A DNA stretch of 64,000 nucleotides from Bradyrhizobium barranii subsp. apii (GCF_011516635.5 NZ_CP096255.1:3408501-3472500), one strand, 5' to 3'; positions 37,326 to 46,897 are shown, numbered from the stretch's first letter. Made by a program: numbers and translations. The notes: generated by a model not told the origin, from the letters alone.

Positions 37326-38042
37326 ATGACTTCGTACGCCTCATACACCAGAAATACGCGCGAGCTGCTGAAGCAAATCGCGCACAAAAGGCGATATCGC
37401 CAAGTCCTCGATCTTGTTACGTCACCGTTGCCCACAGACCGCGTGCTCGATTATGGTTGTGCGGACGGACACTTGTTTTCATTTTTAGTCGACAAGTTCG
37501 AGCGACGGAACCTCGTTGGCTATGATCCCAGTCCTAAATTGCTGTCCGAAGCAGAACCTAGCGTTCTCGCAGGAGCGCAGCTGACTACAGACATCGACAG
37601 TCTTCTAGAAACTCAGCCGTCCAGTTTCACGCTGATCTATTGCATGGAGGTCTGCGAGCACTTGACTGATAGGTCGCTGGACGAACTCCTACAAAACATC
37701 ACTTCGTTTGCGTCTTCCCATGCCCGGATCATTATCGGCGTGCCAATCGAGACAGGACTGAGCGGATTCTTAAAGTCCATCTACCGCACTGCTCATGGCG
37801 GCCGCCAATCAGCCAGCATCGCTCAGGCATTTCGTTCCCTCTTCAGTATGAAGGTCGAACGAGAGCTTACCGATGTCGAATGGTACGGTGCGCATACAGG
37901 TTTCAGCCACATAAGATTGCGCGAAATCCTCAAACACAAAGGCTTTTATATCTCAAAGACCCTCCACTTGCCTTTCCTAGCTCTCCGAAGCGTTTTAAAT
38001 AACGAGATCTATTTCGTGTGCCAACGAGGCAGGCGTACATGA
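37326..38042 (+). CDS. SAM-dependent methyltransferase (class I)
   Basis: A 238-residue protein with SAM-binding motif I VLDYGCADGHLFSFL at about residues 40-54, the acidic end of strand 2 in VGYDPSP, and motif II region FTLIYCMEVCEHL, as in UbiE/Coq5-like enzymes. In a polysaccharide locus it probably methylates a sugar or glycan end. It starts 15 bp from IS256 copy C, behind gaggaa. The pre-inversion upstream neighbour was the segment now at 11.9 kb, so its original promoter or operon partner has been separated from it. Confidence 0.8.
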   Translation: MTSYASYTRNTRELLKQIAHKRRYRQVLDLVTSPLPTDRVLDYGCADGHLFSFLVDKFERRNLVGYDPSPKLLSEAEPSVLAGAQLTTDIDSLLETQPSSFTLIYCMEVCEHLTDRSLDELLQNITSFASSHARIIIGVPIETGLSGFLKSIYRTAHGGRQSASIAQAFRSLFSMKVERELTDVEWYGAHTGFSHIRLREILKHKGFYISKTLHLPFLALRSVLNNEIYFVCQRGRRT

Positions 38043-38091
38043 CTGCCCGGACTAAATGCTCTGGATCGAAATAGCCGGGCCTGGCATCATT

Positions 38092-38415
38092 TCAGGCAAG
38101 CGAGTGCGTCGACCAGATGCCGTCCAGCAAGGAAGTTGCGGTCTTGTTGTAGCGTATCGCGCTCGCAATGACTTCAAATTGCTCGAGGGTGCATAGAAAA
38201 GCTGGCGACGGCTCGACGGACACAACCAGTTGCCAAAACTCGTTCTCGGTGGGACATTCAACGGCGGGATCGAGCTCATAGCCAAGCCGACCGACCGTCA
38301 ATCGGCCGCCGCCTGAAATTGGCGACAGCTCACGCATCTGCGTGGAAGCCAATATCTCAATAGAATTGTCCAAAACAGTCGCTTGAGCGTCGTCACCCGA
38401 GAGAGAAATAGGCAA
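38092..38415 (-). CDS. Hypothetical protein, 107 residues
   Basis: Minus-strand frame MPISLSGDDAQATVLDNSIE, continuing with MRELSPISGGGRLTVGRLGY and VVSVEPSPAFLCTLEQFEVI. The composition is protein-like and it fills an otherwise empty 380-bp gap, but there is no recognised domain. A shorter start at MRELSP is possible. It runs opposite to both neighbours. Confidence 0.4.
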   Translation of the reverse strand: MPISLSGDDAQATVLDNSIEILASTQMRELSPISGGGRLTVGRLGYELDPAVECPTENEFWQLVVSVEPSPAFLCTLEQFEVIASAIRYNKTATSLLDGIWSTHSLA

Positions 38416-38421
38416 GCGTGG

Positions 38422-40452
38422 ATGAGTTCAAACGGAGTATTGGCATCACGGCGTGTTGCTCTCGAGCCTAAGCTCGCCCCCGCGATCCCGCTAACAGCAA
38501 ATGCCGAAGCTGCGCGGTTTCGCCCGGAGATTGCTGCGCTGCGAGCCGTGGCGGTTCTAGGAGTCGTTCTCTGTCATCTCAAGATAAGTGCATTTGACGG
38601 AGGGTTTGTAGGCGTTGACATCTTTTTCGTAATATCAGGCTATCTTATCTCTCGAAATACATTACTCGATCTTCGGCAAAACCGTTTTTCATTCACGAAT
38701 TTCTATATCCGTCGTAGCCGCCGGATCTTGCCCGCCCTCATCTTCACGGTTGTCGTGACATTTGTGGTTGGAGCGCTTTGGCTACCACCTGACGCTTTTC
38801 GCCAATTGGCGAAAGAATCAACTCATGCCTTGCTTTCAATATCGAATATTCAATATTGGCGGGAGTCGAAGCAGTATTTCGCAACGGCGTCCGACCAGCT
38901 CGCATTGCTGCATTGCTGGTCACTCTCGCTTGAAGAACAATTCTATTTGTTTTGGCCCGCCCTCCTATTCTGGGCCTTCAGGCTAGGCCGGATCGCGACC
39001 ATTATCTTGGTGATGGCAAGCGTATCGTTTACTCTCTCGATACTGGAGCTCAGTAGGGACCCGCAGGCTGCGTTTTTTTTGACTCCCTTCCGTATTTTTG
39101 AATTTTCAATCGGCGCGCAAATCATTTTTATCGAAGAAAGAATTCGAGTTTCGAATCTTGTTGCTGAGAGTATCGCAATTGGCGGGATGCTCGCGATCGG
39201 CACGTCCTACTTAACGTTCACCTCAACAATGCCATTTCCAGGTTTCGCAGTCTTGTTACCGTGCGTTGGTGCGGCAGCAGTTATTTTCGTCGGATCGAAT
39301 GCCCGGACGACATGTTGGTTGGCTAACCCTTTGGCTCAGGCAATCGGGGCTATCTCGTATTCGCTCTATTTGTGTCACTGGCCGCTTATTTTCTTCACCC
39401 GATTTATCTTTGGCGCGGAAGTTATGACAGCGACCACCGACGCTATTTTAATAGCGATCATGGGTATAACAGCCACTGCAATGTATTTCTTCATCGAAAA
39501 ACCGTTTGTTCATGAGAGGTCACGATCGCTCTCGCCGCGATCACGAACATCCATACTCGGCTATGGCGGTACAGTCCTGGTGCTTGTTGCGATCACTCAC
39601 ACGGCATTTTTACAAGACGGGTGGGCATGGCGCCTTTCCTGGGAAAAACAACAGCTGACGGAGCTGCAACGCTTCGGTGTGGTTTCCTGTGAGGCCAAAT
39701 CGTCCAGTAGCATCTGCGCGTTTGGAAAGTTTGATGCCCCACTAAGCGTGGAAATCGTGGGTGACTCGGTAGCTCAGCAGTATGTCGCAGCACTTGACCC
39801 ATTGTTGAAACAGCTTGGCCTTCGTGGCGAAACTCTGACGGTGGGAGGTTGCCCGATATTGATTGGTATGGCGTTGAAGGGATCGCAACGAGAAGCCTGT
39901 GAATCAAGGAAAAAATCGATCCTTACACGCCTCCGATCGAGTGATGGCAATGTCGTGCTGACCCAGGCATGGGGCGGCTACAATGATGACACGACGATCT
40001 CTGATTTTGGACGCCTCGATCTTTCCTCTGGCGAGGAGCGATCCTTAGCCCAGCTGGAGACTAGCCTTGAAAAAACAATTGAGGTTTTGGCGGTGGGCCG
40101 ACGTAAGATATTGCTTGTCGGCGATCAAGTAAGGACGAATTGTAAAATCGATAAGGATCGACTCTTGCCTGGTCCCCTCTGGCATGCACCTCAAGCGCCT
40201 TGCCCAAGTATCAATCGGGATCAAATTGCCCACTCTGGTGAGCGAGTGAACGCGGTGCTCGAACGAGTCGCAGCGAGGTGGGCGGACCGAGTTACCCTTA
40301 TTAAGCCCGTAGACTACTTCTGCGACGAGGAGTGCCCGGTAGTTCGAAACGGGTTGTGGCTTTACCTGGACGAATTGCACTTTACTAGAGCGGGCAGCCA
40401 ATATATGGGTCAGCGTGCTGAGAATGTCTTTAGAGAATTCCTTATAAGATAA
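38422..40452 (+). CDS. Acyltransferase-3/SGNH O-acyltransferase
   Basis: A 676-residue two-domain protein. The acyltransferase-3 membrane domain (about residues 30-370) has RPEIAALRAVAVLGVVLCHL and GGFVGVDIFFVISGYLISR near the start and SLSLEEQFYLFWPALLF further on. The periplasmic SGNH domain has IVGDSVAQQYVAAL as nucleophile block and DELHFTRAGSQYMGQ as the Asp/His block. It should acylate surface glycan, as OafA does for O-antigen. It is a homologue of the gene split by IS256 copy B. By eye the DNA is richer in A/T than its neighbours, suggesting acquisition. ATG 38422 is preferred to an upstream TTG. Confidence 0.88.
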   Translation: MSSNGVLASRRVALEPKLAPAIPLTANAEAARFRPEIAALRAVAVLGVVLCHLKISAFDGGFVGVDIFFVISGYLISRNTLLDLRQNRFSFTNFYIRRSRRILPALIFTVVVTFVVGALWLPPDAFRQLAKESTHALLSISNIQYWRESKQYFATASDQLALLHCWSLSLEEQFYLFWPALLFWAFRLGRIATIILVMASVSFTLSILELSRDPQAAFFLTPFRIFEFSIGAQIIFIEERIRVSNLVAESIAIGGMLAIGTSYLTFTSTMPFPGFAVLLPCVGAAAVIFVGSNARTTCWLANPLAQAIGAISYSLYLCHWPLIFFTRFIFGAEVMTATTDAILIAIMGITATAMYFFIEKPFVHERSRSLSPRSRTSILGYGGTVLVLVAITHTAFLQDGWAWRLSWEKQQLTELQRFGVVSCEAKSSSSICAFGKFDAPLSVEIVGDSVAQQYVAALDPLLKQLGLRGETLTVGGCPILIGMALKGSQREACESRKKSILTRLRSSDGNVVLTQAWGGYNDDTTISDFGRLDLSSGEERSLAQLETSLEKTIEVLAVGRRKILLVGDQVRTNCKIDKDRLLPGPLWHAPQAPCPSINRDQIAHSGERVNAVLERVAARWADRVTLIKPVDYFCDEECPVVRNGLWLYLDELHFTRAGSQYMGQRAENVFREFLIR

Positions 40453-40563
40453 TTGGGGTGCCAAACGAGGAGTTGGGCCTGCATTCAGGAGGGACCAGGC
40501 CGCAACGTCGCCGGGGATTTTTTTGAACGACAGGCGTCCGCGATTGAGGTTGTTTCGGCAGTA

Positions 40564-41790
40564 ATGGACCATCGTCCCGGAAACTTCGATCTTATGCGGT
40601 TCGTAGCCGCCTCGTTGGTGTTTTGGTCGCATCAATATTCGATCTCGGGCTTCAACGAACCCCTCATTCCATGGGTTGGGTCGTTGGGTGGCCTTGCCGT
40701 CTATGTCTTCTTTGCAATCAGCGGGTACCTGAATTCGCAAAGCGTGGTGCGGTCGCGCTCGCCGGCGCAATTCCTCATCAGCCGGGCATTTCGGATTTAT
40801 CCGGCCTTGATCGTTTGTATAGCTTTGTGCGTCGTGATGGGCGCTTTGGTCACAACCTCGTCGCTAAGCGACTATTTTGTTCCGCCAGGTTTAGGAATCA
40901 ATGGTCGAAACACGCCATTTTCGTTCTTTTGGCGCGACTCGACGCTTTTCTTCGGGCTGGATTACCATCTGCCAGGGGTCTTCGAGTCGAGCCTAGGCAC
41001 GACCGAGGTCCTCACTCCGCTCTGGACGCTTCCACAGGAGGCGAAGCTTTACATTTACTTGGCCATCATCGCATTGGTCTGCCGGTTCGATGCACGCGCG
41101 ATGGCGAGCGCCATTGTTGTCGTGCTCGGTGGCTTCGCGGTCTTCGGTTTCTGGCGGGAATTGGGCCCGATCTGGCTCGGGGAGCGGGGTCTGACATGCG
41201 CAATTCTTTTTGCCAGCGGGGTCGGCGTTGCCGCGTTGGAGCGGTGGCTGACAAAGGCGATTGCGATCGCCTGCTTTCTGTCGATCGCATTGTTGCTGCT
41301 GTTGTGCGGGCATAAAGAGACGTTCGTTCTCGTGGTGATCGCGCCGGTCTGTGTCGTCCTGAATGATCTCCCGCTGCCCCGCTGGACCGCGCCCAAGCTC
41401 GATATTTCCTTTGGCGTCTATCTGTATGCGCTCCCAATTCAACATCTGACTTCAGGCCTGCCTGTCAGCTTCTGGAGCAAGGGTCTCCTCGCTTTCGCTA
41501 TTACGCTCGGGGCAGGTACGCTTTCGGCACTGCTGGTCGAGCAGCCAATGCTCAGGATACGAAAGCGGATCGGGCTGGTGACATGGCTAGACAGTGTGTG
41601 GCCCGCATTCCGAGCAATCGCAAAATCAGAACGGCGGTTTCTGTCCGTATTTTATCGCATGCGGCGCAATTCAGGCCGGGCGATTACTTCCGGAGAGTGG
41701 GCCATTTCGGCTGGCACCAACCATCGCGATCTAACAGCGCCTCTTTCCGACCTTGCGGCGGGGGCGGGACCTGGTGATATCTTGAAGTGA
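40564..41790 (+). CDS. Acyltransferase-3 family protein
   Basis: About 408 residues with roughly ten hydrophobic segments. NFDLMRFVAASLVFWSHQYS carries the conserved Arg and His near the start, followed by VYVFFAISGYLNSQ and ISRAFRIYPALIVCIALCV. Unlike its neighbour it lacks an SGNH domain. Such enzymes acylate sugars of exported glycans. ATG 40564 fits the family start. The longer open frame to 40453 lacks similarity. Confidence 0.85.
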   Translation: MDHRPGNFDLMRFVAASLVFWSHQYSISGFNEPLIPWVGSLGGLAVYVFFAISGYLNSQSVVRSRSPAQFLISRAFRIYPALIVCIALCVVMGALVTTSSLSDYFVPPGLGINGRNTPFSFFWRDSTLFFGLDYHLPGVFESSLGTTEVLTPLWTLPQEAKLYIYLAIIALVCRFDARAMASAIVVVLGGFAVFGFWRELGPIWLGERGLTCAILFASGVGVAALERWLTKAIAIACFLSIALLLLLCGHKETFVLVVIAPVCVVLNDLPLPRWTAPKLDISFGVYLYALPIQHLTSGLPVSFWSKGLLAFAITLGAGTLSALLVEQPMLRIRKRIGLVTWLDSVWPAFRAIAKSERRFLSVFYRMRRNSGRAITSGEWAISAGTNHRDLTAPLSDLAAGAGPGDILK

Positions 41791-41948
41791 TCGGCAGAGG
41801 GGCTCCAATAGAGCGCCAGGCTGCTAACTTGCCAACTCCCGGCGCCACCCGATCAGGATTAACGACCGGGGGCGACGTCAGGCGGTAGACCGATATAGGA
41901 CGTCCTGATCGCGTTGTTCGATGAAGGCCGCGCCGCCGCAGTGAGTGG

Positions 41949-42797
41949 ATGGGGATGCAGAGTTTCGTTGTAGGCGCCACCGGGATCGTCGGAGGCTATA
42001 TCGTCGAGCATCTGGTCAAGTCCGGCGAAACGCCTTTGGCGTTGTCCCGGGTAAACCATCGCAGTTGCGGAGTAGTGTGGCTCCAGGGTGATCTCGCCAC
42101 GCCCGAGACCTTGAAACCGCCTTCGTTCGAGACCTTGTATTGCACCGCGGAGGTTGGTCTGTTGGCGGATGCGCTGCCGTATATTTATACGCCGACGCTG
42201 AGACGTGTTGTCGCCTTTACCTCCACCAGCATCGTCACAAAGATAGAATCCGAAGTCGCAGCAGAGCGCGAGCTGCTGCAGCGGCTAGCGGAGGGGGAGA
42301 GGCGACTGATCGCCACCTGCGAGCGCTACAACGTCAATTGGACCATCCTGCGCCCGACTATCATCTATGCAGAGGGCCGCGACGGCAACGTCTCGCGGCT
42401 GGCGCGGCTCATTCGGCGGTTCGGTATGCTACCTTTGATGGGTGACGGCGCCGGGCTGCGGCAGCCCGTGCATGCGGAAGACCTGGCGATCGGGGCCATT
42501 GCCGCGGCAGCAAGCGACGCGGCAATCGGCAAAACCTATGCGCTGCCGGGTGGTGAGACGATTAGCTATCGTGAGATGGTCGGTCGGATTTTCGACGCAC
42601 TCGGCGAGCCGCGTCGGATCATATCCGTACCACCATTTGTCTGGCGGCTGGCATTTGCCCTAGCAAAGCCGTTGCTTCCGAATGCAAATGCCGCGATGGG
42701 CGCCCGGATGGCGAAGGACATGGTGTTCGATCCCGCGCTTGCAGTCCGCGATTTTGGCTGGAATCCGCGGGGTTTTCATCCGCGATTTGAAAAATAA
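41949..42797 (+). CDS. NAD-dependent epimerase/dehydratase (extended SDR-like)
   Basis: A 282-residue Rossmann protein starting FVVGATGIVGGYIVEHLVKS (the G-x-x-G-x-x-G cofactor loop), with strand LRRVVAFTSTSIVTK and a substrate region RYNVNWTILRPTIIYAEGRD. The usual YxxxK is not obvious where expected, as in some atypical SDRs that act on bound or lipid-linked substrates. It is followed after one base by a glycosyltransferase gene, so the two are co-translated. Probably modifies a nucleotide- or lipid-linked sugar. Confidence 0.75.
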   Translation: MGMQSFVVGATGIVGGYIVEHLVKSGETPLALSRVNHRSCGVVWLQGDLATPETLKPPSFETLYCTAEVGLLADALPYIYTPTLRRVVAFTSTSIVTKIESEVAAERELLQRLAEGERRLIATCERYNVNWTILRPTIIYAEGRDGNVSRLARLIRRFGMLPLMGDGAGLRQPVHAEDLAIGAIAAAASDAAIGKTYALPGGETISYREMVGRIFDALGEPRRIISVPPFVWRLAFALAKPLLPNANAAMGARMAKDMVFDPALAVRDFGWNPRGFHPRFEK

Positions 42798-42798
42798 A

Positions 42799-43812
42799 AT
42801 GGATAGTCTAAGAGATGATCGAGTCTATTTCCAGCGTCGTCGCAGCGACGGCTGCGAGAGGCTCAATCAGGAATCATCCCAGTTGCCATTAGCAAGCCCT
42901 AAAGTCGTCATTCTGCTCGCGACCAGAAACGGCGCCCCATTTATTCAGGAGCAAATCGACTCCTATAAGGCGCAGACCTATCGCAACTGGGATTTGCTGG
43001 TGTCCGACGACGGCTCCACGGATGATACGATTCAGATCATCGAGGAGTTTGCCAAGCAGGTTCCCCAGCGGGTGGTGGTGCGGCGAGGGCCGCAGATGGG
43101 TTTCTGGCAGAATTTCGCGTCGCTGGTCCGATCTGACGATATCGACGGCGACCTGTTCGCCTACAGCGACCAAGACGACGTCTGGTTTCCGGAGAAACTT
43201 GCGAAGGCGGTGAGCTGGTTCGAAGCGCGTCCGAGCGATCGTCCGGCTCTGTATTTTACGCGAACCGAGTTGATCGAAGAGAGCGGCGCGCCGATTGGCT
43301 TCTCACCTCTCTTCTTACGCGAGCCAACTTTTCAGAATGCCCTGGTGCAGAACATCGGCGGCGGCAACACGATGGTGTTCAATCGCGCTGCGCGGCTGGC
43401 GCTTCTGGCCACGCCGGCTGAGGTTGCTCTGGTATCGCACGATTGGTGGACGTACCAGGTCGTGACGGGGATCGGCGGCGTTGCGCATTACGATCCCTGG
43501 CCCAGCCTAAGATACAGACAACATGTGGAAAATCTTGTCGGAGCTAACATCGGTCTGCGGGCTCGGCTTGTTCGATCGTTCGCATTCTTGGGTGGCCGCT
43601 TCGCAATGTGGAATGAGGTAAACCTGAACGTGCTAGGCAGCATGCGAAGCCTGCTGACGCCGCACAACGCACTCGTCCTCGCCCTCTACACCCAAGCGCG
43701 TTTGGCAGCATCGCCCAAGCGGCTATGGCTCCTTTGGAAATCCGGTGTTTACCGGCAAAGCTTCCTCGAGAATCTCGCGCTTTTCGTAGGAGCGCTGTTT
43801 GGTCGCCTGTGA
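42799..43812 (+). CDS. Glycosyltransferase family 2 (rhamnosyltransferase-like)
   Basis: A 337-residue GT2 enzyme. VVILLATRNGAPFIQEQIDS begins the fold, followed by LLVSDDGSTDDT, the metal-binding LFAYSDQDDVWFPEKL at about residues 114-129, and the acceptor-side VSHDWWTYQVV. The YSDQDD form is common in enzymes adding rhamnose. It starts at ATG 42799, one base after the epimerase stop. The C-terminal 30 residues (LWLLWKSGVYRQSFLEN) recur in a gene fragment at 45149-45241. Confidence 0.85.
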   Translation: MDSLRDDRVYFQRRRSDGCERLNQESSQLPLASPKVVILLATRNGAPFIQEQIDSYKAQTYRNWDLLVSDDGSTDDTIQIIEEFAKQVPQRVVVRRGPQMGFWQNFASLVRSDDIDGDLFAYSDQDDVWFPEKLAKAVSWFEARPSDRPALYFTRTELIEESGAPIGFSPLFLREPTFQNALVQNIGGGNTMVFNRAARLALLATPAEVALVSHDWWTYQVVTGIGGVAHYDPWPSLRYRQHVENLVGANIGLRARLVRSFAFLGGRFAMWNEVNLNVLGSMRSLLTPHNALVLALYTQARLAASPKRLWLLWKSGVYRQSFLENLALFVGALFGRL

Positions 43813-43881
43813 GGCCGCTTCACGCCATCTCGACGTTGCCTCTTTGCGCCTCTGGGTCAGCTCAAGCAGGACTGATCGCGA

Positions 43882-44904
43882 TCAACCTATGTTTGTCGCC
43901 GTATGTTGTGCGACGATTCCTCCTGCCCTTTTATTTCGTACAATCCGAAGCATCGGTAGCTCCAGATAATTGAAGCTCAACACGCCCCAAATGTTCGCTG
44001 CAATTATGCACAAACCTGCGAATAAAATCTGATCGACCAAGCCGTGCTGTTGGGTCGAGAAAAGGCGGGTCAAAAGTGCAAGCAACAGAAAGTGGCTGAG
44101 GTAAGTGGAGTACGAAGCATCGCCCAGTTTGATCGCCCACCGAGGGGGCGCCCCCCAGCCAGTGCTTTCAAGCGAAATCGCTCCATATACCACCAACATG
44201 TAGGGTGAGCCGATCAGCAACATCCGCAACCATTGCTGACTGGGATCAAGTAATCCACACAAGGGTTGTCCAACCGCGACAAGGGCTGCGCCGGTTACGA
44301 GTATTGCCAATCCATGACGTCGTACATTCGCTAACGCGATGAATCCGCCAGCAATGAATTCAATCGTGTAGGGGTGCGTCACGATCTGCAATACAGGATT
44401 TGTGGATGTCGTAAATAGCTGAGCGACGACGATCAGTACGGCCCAGCCTGTGAGAAGCCGCACCATAGAGAGTCCCAGCGCGAGTGCGAGCGCCACCACT
44501 GCGTAGAAATAGACCTCATGGACCAGCGACCATCCCACCGGTAAAAGCGGGGTCGTCGCAGGCAGAAGAAAAACCGAATTAAGAAAGGCGGGGGCGGGAT
44601 CGGGCCAGCCTCTTGCCAAATAAAACGCCACCATCAGCGCCAAATAAACCCAATAAATCGGGTAAATCCTAACAATTCTCGAGAAAAGAAATTGCCGCCA
44701 ATGCTCACGCTGCGCGACAGTCGTAATCACGAACCCGCTGATAACGAAGAAGCAATGCACGCCCCCGATGCCCAGATTTGCAATGGCGGACTCAATTGCT
44801 CGGTACGACGGGTCGATCCTCGCGTTAAGACCTACGAAATGGAATACGACCACCATGTTGGCGGCTAAAGCGCGCAGCACTTGGATGGATTGGAATTTTT
44901 GCAT
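43882..44904 (-). CDS. Acyltransferase-3 family protein
   Basis: A 340-residue multi-pass protein with SIQVLRALAANMVVVFHFVG at the start and GIGGVHCFFVISGFVITT as the second conserved block, then about eight more helices. It lacks an SGNH domain. It runs opposite to the flanking glycosyltransferase and was probably added or inverted separately. Remnants of another acyltransferase lie directly upstream. Confidence 0.85.
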   Translation of the reverse strand: MQKFQSIQVLRALAANMVVVFHFVGLNARIDPSYRAIESAIANLGIGGVHCFFVISGFVITTVAQREHWRQFLFSRIVRIYPIYWVYLALMVAFYLARGWPDPAPAFLNSVFLLPATTPLLPVGWSLVHEVYFYAVVALALALGLSMVRLLTGWAVLIVVAQLFTTSTNPVLQIVTHPYTIEFIAGGFIALANVRRHGLAILVTGAALVAVGQPLCGLLDPSQQWLRMLLIGSPYMLVVYGAISLESTGWGAPPRWAIKLGDASYSTYLSHFLLLALLTRLFSTQQHGLVDQILFAGLCIIAANIWGVLSFNYLELPMLRIVRNKRAGGIVAQHTATNIG

Positions 44905-44915
44905 GGTGCCGGAGC

Positions 44916-45105
44916 CTAGTGGCGCAACCCGAGTGCGTAAAGACTTTCACCCAGGCACGAGCGTGGCATCGCATACGTCGCGCTTTTGCTCAAAAGTTTT
45001 AGAAAGGCCGTTTTCGCCCGTTCTCCCATATCTTGTGAGCCAGCGACCGAGAAATGTCTGCCATCTGTATAGCGACACTCCATTGCTCGTGATCGGGCAA
45101 TGCTC
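44916..45105 (-). pseudogene. C-terminal fragment of an SGNH acyltransferase
   Basis: Reads TDGRHFSVAGSQDMGERAKT, then AFLKLLSKSATYAMPRSCLG to a stop at 44916. This parallels the end of the 38422-40452 protein (DELHFTRAGSQYMGQRAENV), so it is the catalytic His block and tail of a lost SGNH domain. The upstream three quarters of the gene are absent. Confidence 0.6.
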
Positions 45106-45148
45106 ATCTGTCCTCGACTGTTACGGCAGGATCAGGCAGGCCGCATGG

Positions 45149-45241
45149 TCGCTGTGGCTGATCTGGAAGTCCGGTGTCTTGCGGCAAAGCTTCATCGACA
45201 ATCTGGGGCTTCTCGTGGGGGTATTGTTCAGCCGCCTGTAA
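45149..45241 (+). pseudogene. C-terminal fragment of a GT2 glycosyltransferase
   Basis: Encodes SLWLIWKSGVLRQSFIDNLG to VGVLFSRL and a TAA at 45239-45241, closely similar to the last 30 residues of the glycosyltransferase at 42799-43812. The rest of the gene is missing, so this is the scar of a duplication followed by deletion. Confidence 0.7.
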
Positions 45242-45248
45242 CGGACGC

Positions 45249-46037
45249 TCACGCCAGTTCGACGCGGTCTCTTTGCGTCTCCGCGTACATTTCGAGGATC
45301 TCCTCGAGGGAACCTGCCGCTTTGATAATGCCCCGATCCATCCAGAGCGCCTTGTTGCAGAACTGGCGGCAGGTCTCGGCGCTGTGGGAAGCGAGCACCA
45401 GGATGCTCGCCTTCGCGACGAAATTGTCGATGCGATGCCTGGCTTTGGTGATGAATCTGTCGTCGCCAGCCATGATCCACTCGTCCATCAATAGGATTTC
45501 GGGGGCAAAGCTGGTCGCCACCGCAAAGGTCAATCGCGTCATCATACCCGAGGAATAGGTGCGCACCGGGATGTCCAGATATTCGCCTAGCTCCGTGAAG
45601 TCGGAAATGTCCTGCATTTTGCTGGCGATCTCGTCGGACGTCATGCCGAGGATTAGGCCGCGCATGCGGACATTCTCATAGCCGCTGATGTCCGGATCAA
45701 TGCCAAGACCGATGTCAAGCATCGGAGAGATCGTCCCGCGAGTACGGACCGTGCCGACGACCGGCTCATAAATGCCAGCCATCACGCGCAGCAAGGTAGT
45801 TTTGCCGGCGCCGTTTGATCCGATCAGCGCGACCCTATCGCCGGCGGCGATATGCGTCGAGACGTTTCGCAGCGCTTCGACGACGATGCGCTGGTTAGCG
45901 TCGGTTGCCAAATGGCCACCGGAGCTACGGAATAGCAGGCTCTTCTTCAACGACCGCGACCCGCCATGATAGATGGGAAACGACACGCTGACATTTTCCA
46001 TCGTCAGTTCTGACTGAATATTGTCGGTATTCATCAT
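45249..46037 (-). CDS. Polysaccharide ABC transporter ATP-binding protein (KpsT/Wzt-like, short form)
   Basis: A 262-residue ATPase with Walker A VALIGSNGAGKTTLLRVMAG (about residues 71-90), signature YSSGMMTRLTFAVATSF, Walker B EILLMDEWIMAGD and the switch His in LVLASHSAETCRQF. It lacks the C-terminal glycan-binding domain found in the second Wzt of this window. It energises export of a lipid-linked polysaccharide across the inner membrane. ATG 46037 (MMNTDN) lies beside the stop of the permease gene, 2 bp away. Confidence 0.9.
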   Translation of the reverse strand: MMNTDNIQSELTMENVSVSFPIYHGGSRSLKKSLLFRSSGGHLATDANQRIVVEALRNVSTHIAAGDRVALIGSNGAGKTTLLRVMAGIYEPVVGTVRTRGTISPMLDIGLGIDPDISGYENVRMRGLILGMTSDEIASKMQDISDFTELGEYLDIPVRTYSSGMMTRLTFAVATSFAPEILLMDEWIMAGDDRFITKARHRIDNFVAKASILVLASHSAETCRQFCNKALWMDRGIIKAAGSLEEILEMYAETQRDRVELA

Positions 46038-46039
46038 CG

Positions 46040-46897
46040 TCAGATCCAGTAGGCGATACGCGGGCGAAAGCGCGTGAAGACCAAACCGGCAAGCCCAAGA
46101 TTGACGGCCGTGATCAACAGCACGGCAAGGTAGTTCTTGAGGGTGGGAACATTTCCTAACAACGGCGTCCGCGCGATCTCGATCAGATGGAAAAACGGAT
46201 TGATGTCGGCGATATAGGCCCGGCGATGGAGCAATTCGGGCTTCCACATGATGGGCGTAACAAAAAATATTAGCTGCACGACGGAGTTGATGAGTGGTGG
46301 GATGTCGCGGAATCGGGCGGACAAAATGCCGATATAGACCGTTGCCAGCGTGCCGTTCAACACAAGGAGGATCAGTCCGGGAATCGCCAGTAAGGCCGTG
46401 GCGCCGGGCCAAATCCCAAAATAGACAAGGACCCCAAAATAGATCACGAAGTTATGGGCGAAGATGATGATCTTGCTCCAGCTCGACCGATAAACATAGA
46501 TCGAGTAGGGCAGCCGGACCTGCTTGATATAGGACTCGGCCGCCGTGAAGATCATGCCCCCTTCGCTGAGGAAGGTCGCGAGCAGATTCCAGACCAGCAG
46601 ACCGGTGCAGAAAAAGGGCACGAAATCGCGAATTGGGGTGTTGAACAGTTCAGCGTAGAGGAATCCCAGCGCCACCACCATGACTGCCATGCTGGCGGTC
46701 AGCCAGAACGGTCCCAACACAGAGCGGCGATAGCGCTGAAGGATGTCGTTCCATCCCATCCGGCCCCACAGACGCCAGGCGGCGAAACCGTCCCGAATGT
46801 CGGCAATGGCCATTTCGGAGGACTTTTGTCCGGCACCCCAAGTAGCGGTCGCCGGCGGACGTCCTTCGCCGGTTCGTGTTTCGACAGTCGCTAACAT
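46040..46897 (-). CDS. Polysaccharide ABC transporter permease (KpsM/Wzm-like)
   Basis: A 285-residue ABC-2 permease. A soluble N-terminal stretch is followed by RYRRSVLGPFWLTASMAVMV (first helix of the family) and five more hydrophobic segments, ending with ARTPLLGNVPTLKNYLAVLL. With the adjacent ATPase it forms a complete exporter, transcribed away from rfbC. The 324-bp gap to rfbC should contain both promoters. Confidence 0.9.
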   Translation of the reverse strand: MLATVETRTGEGRPPATATWGAGQKSSEMAIADIRDGFAAWRLWGRMGWNDILQRYRRSVLGPFWLTASMAVMVVALGFLYAELFNTPIRDFVPFFCTGLLVWNLLATFLSEGGMIFTAAESYIKQVRLPYSIYVYRSSWSKIIIFAHNFVIYFGVLVYFGIWPGATALLAIPGLILLVLNGTLATVYIGILSARFRDIPPLINSVVQLIFFVTPIMWKPELLHRRAYIADINPFFHLIEIARTPLLGNVPTLKNYLAVLLITAVNLGLAGLVFTRFRPRIAYWI

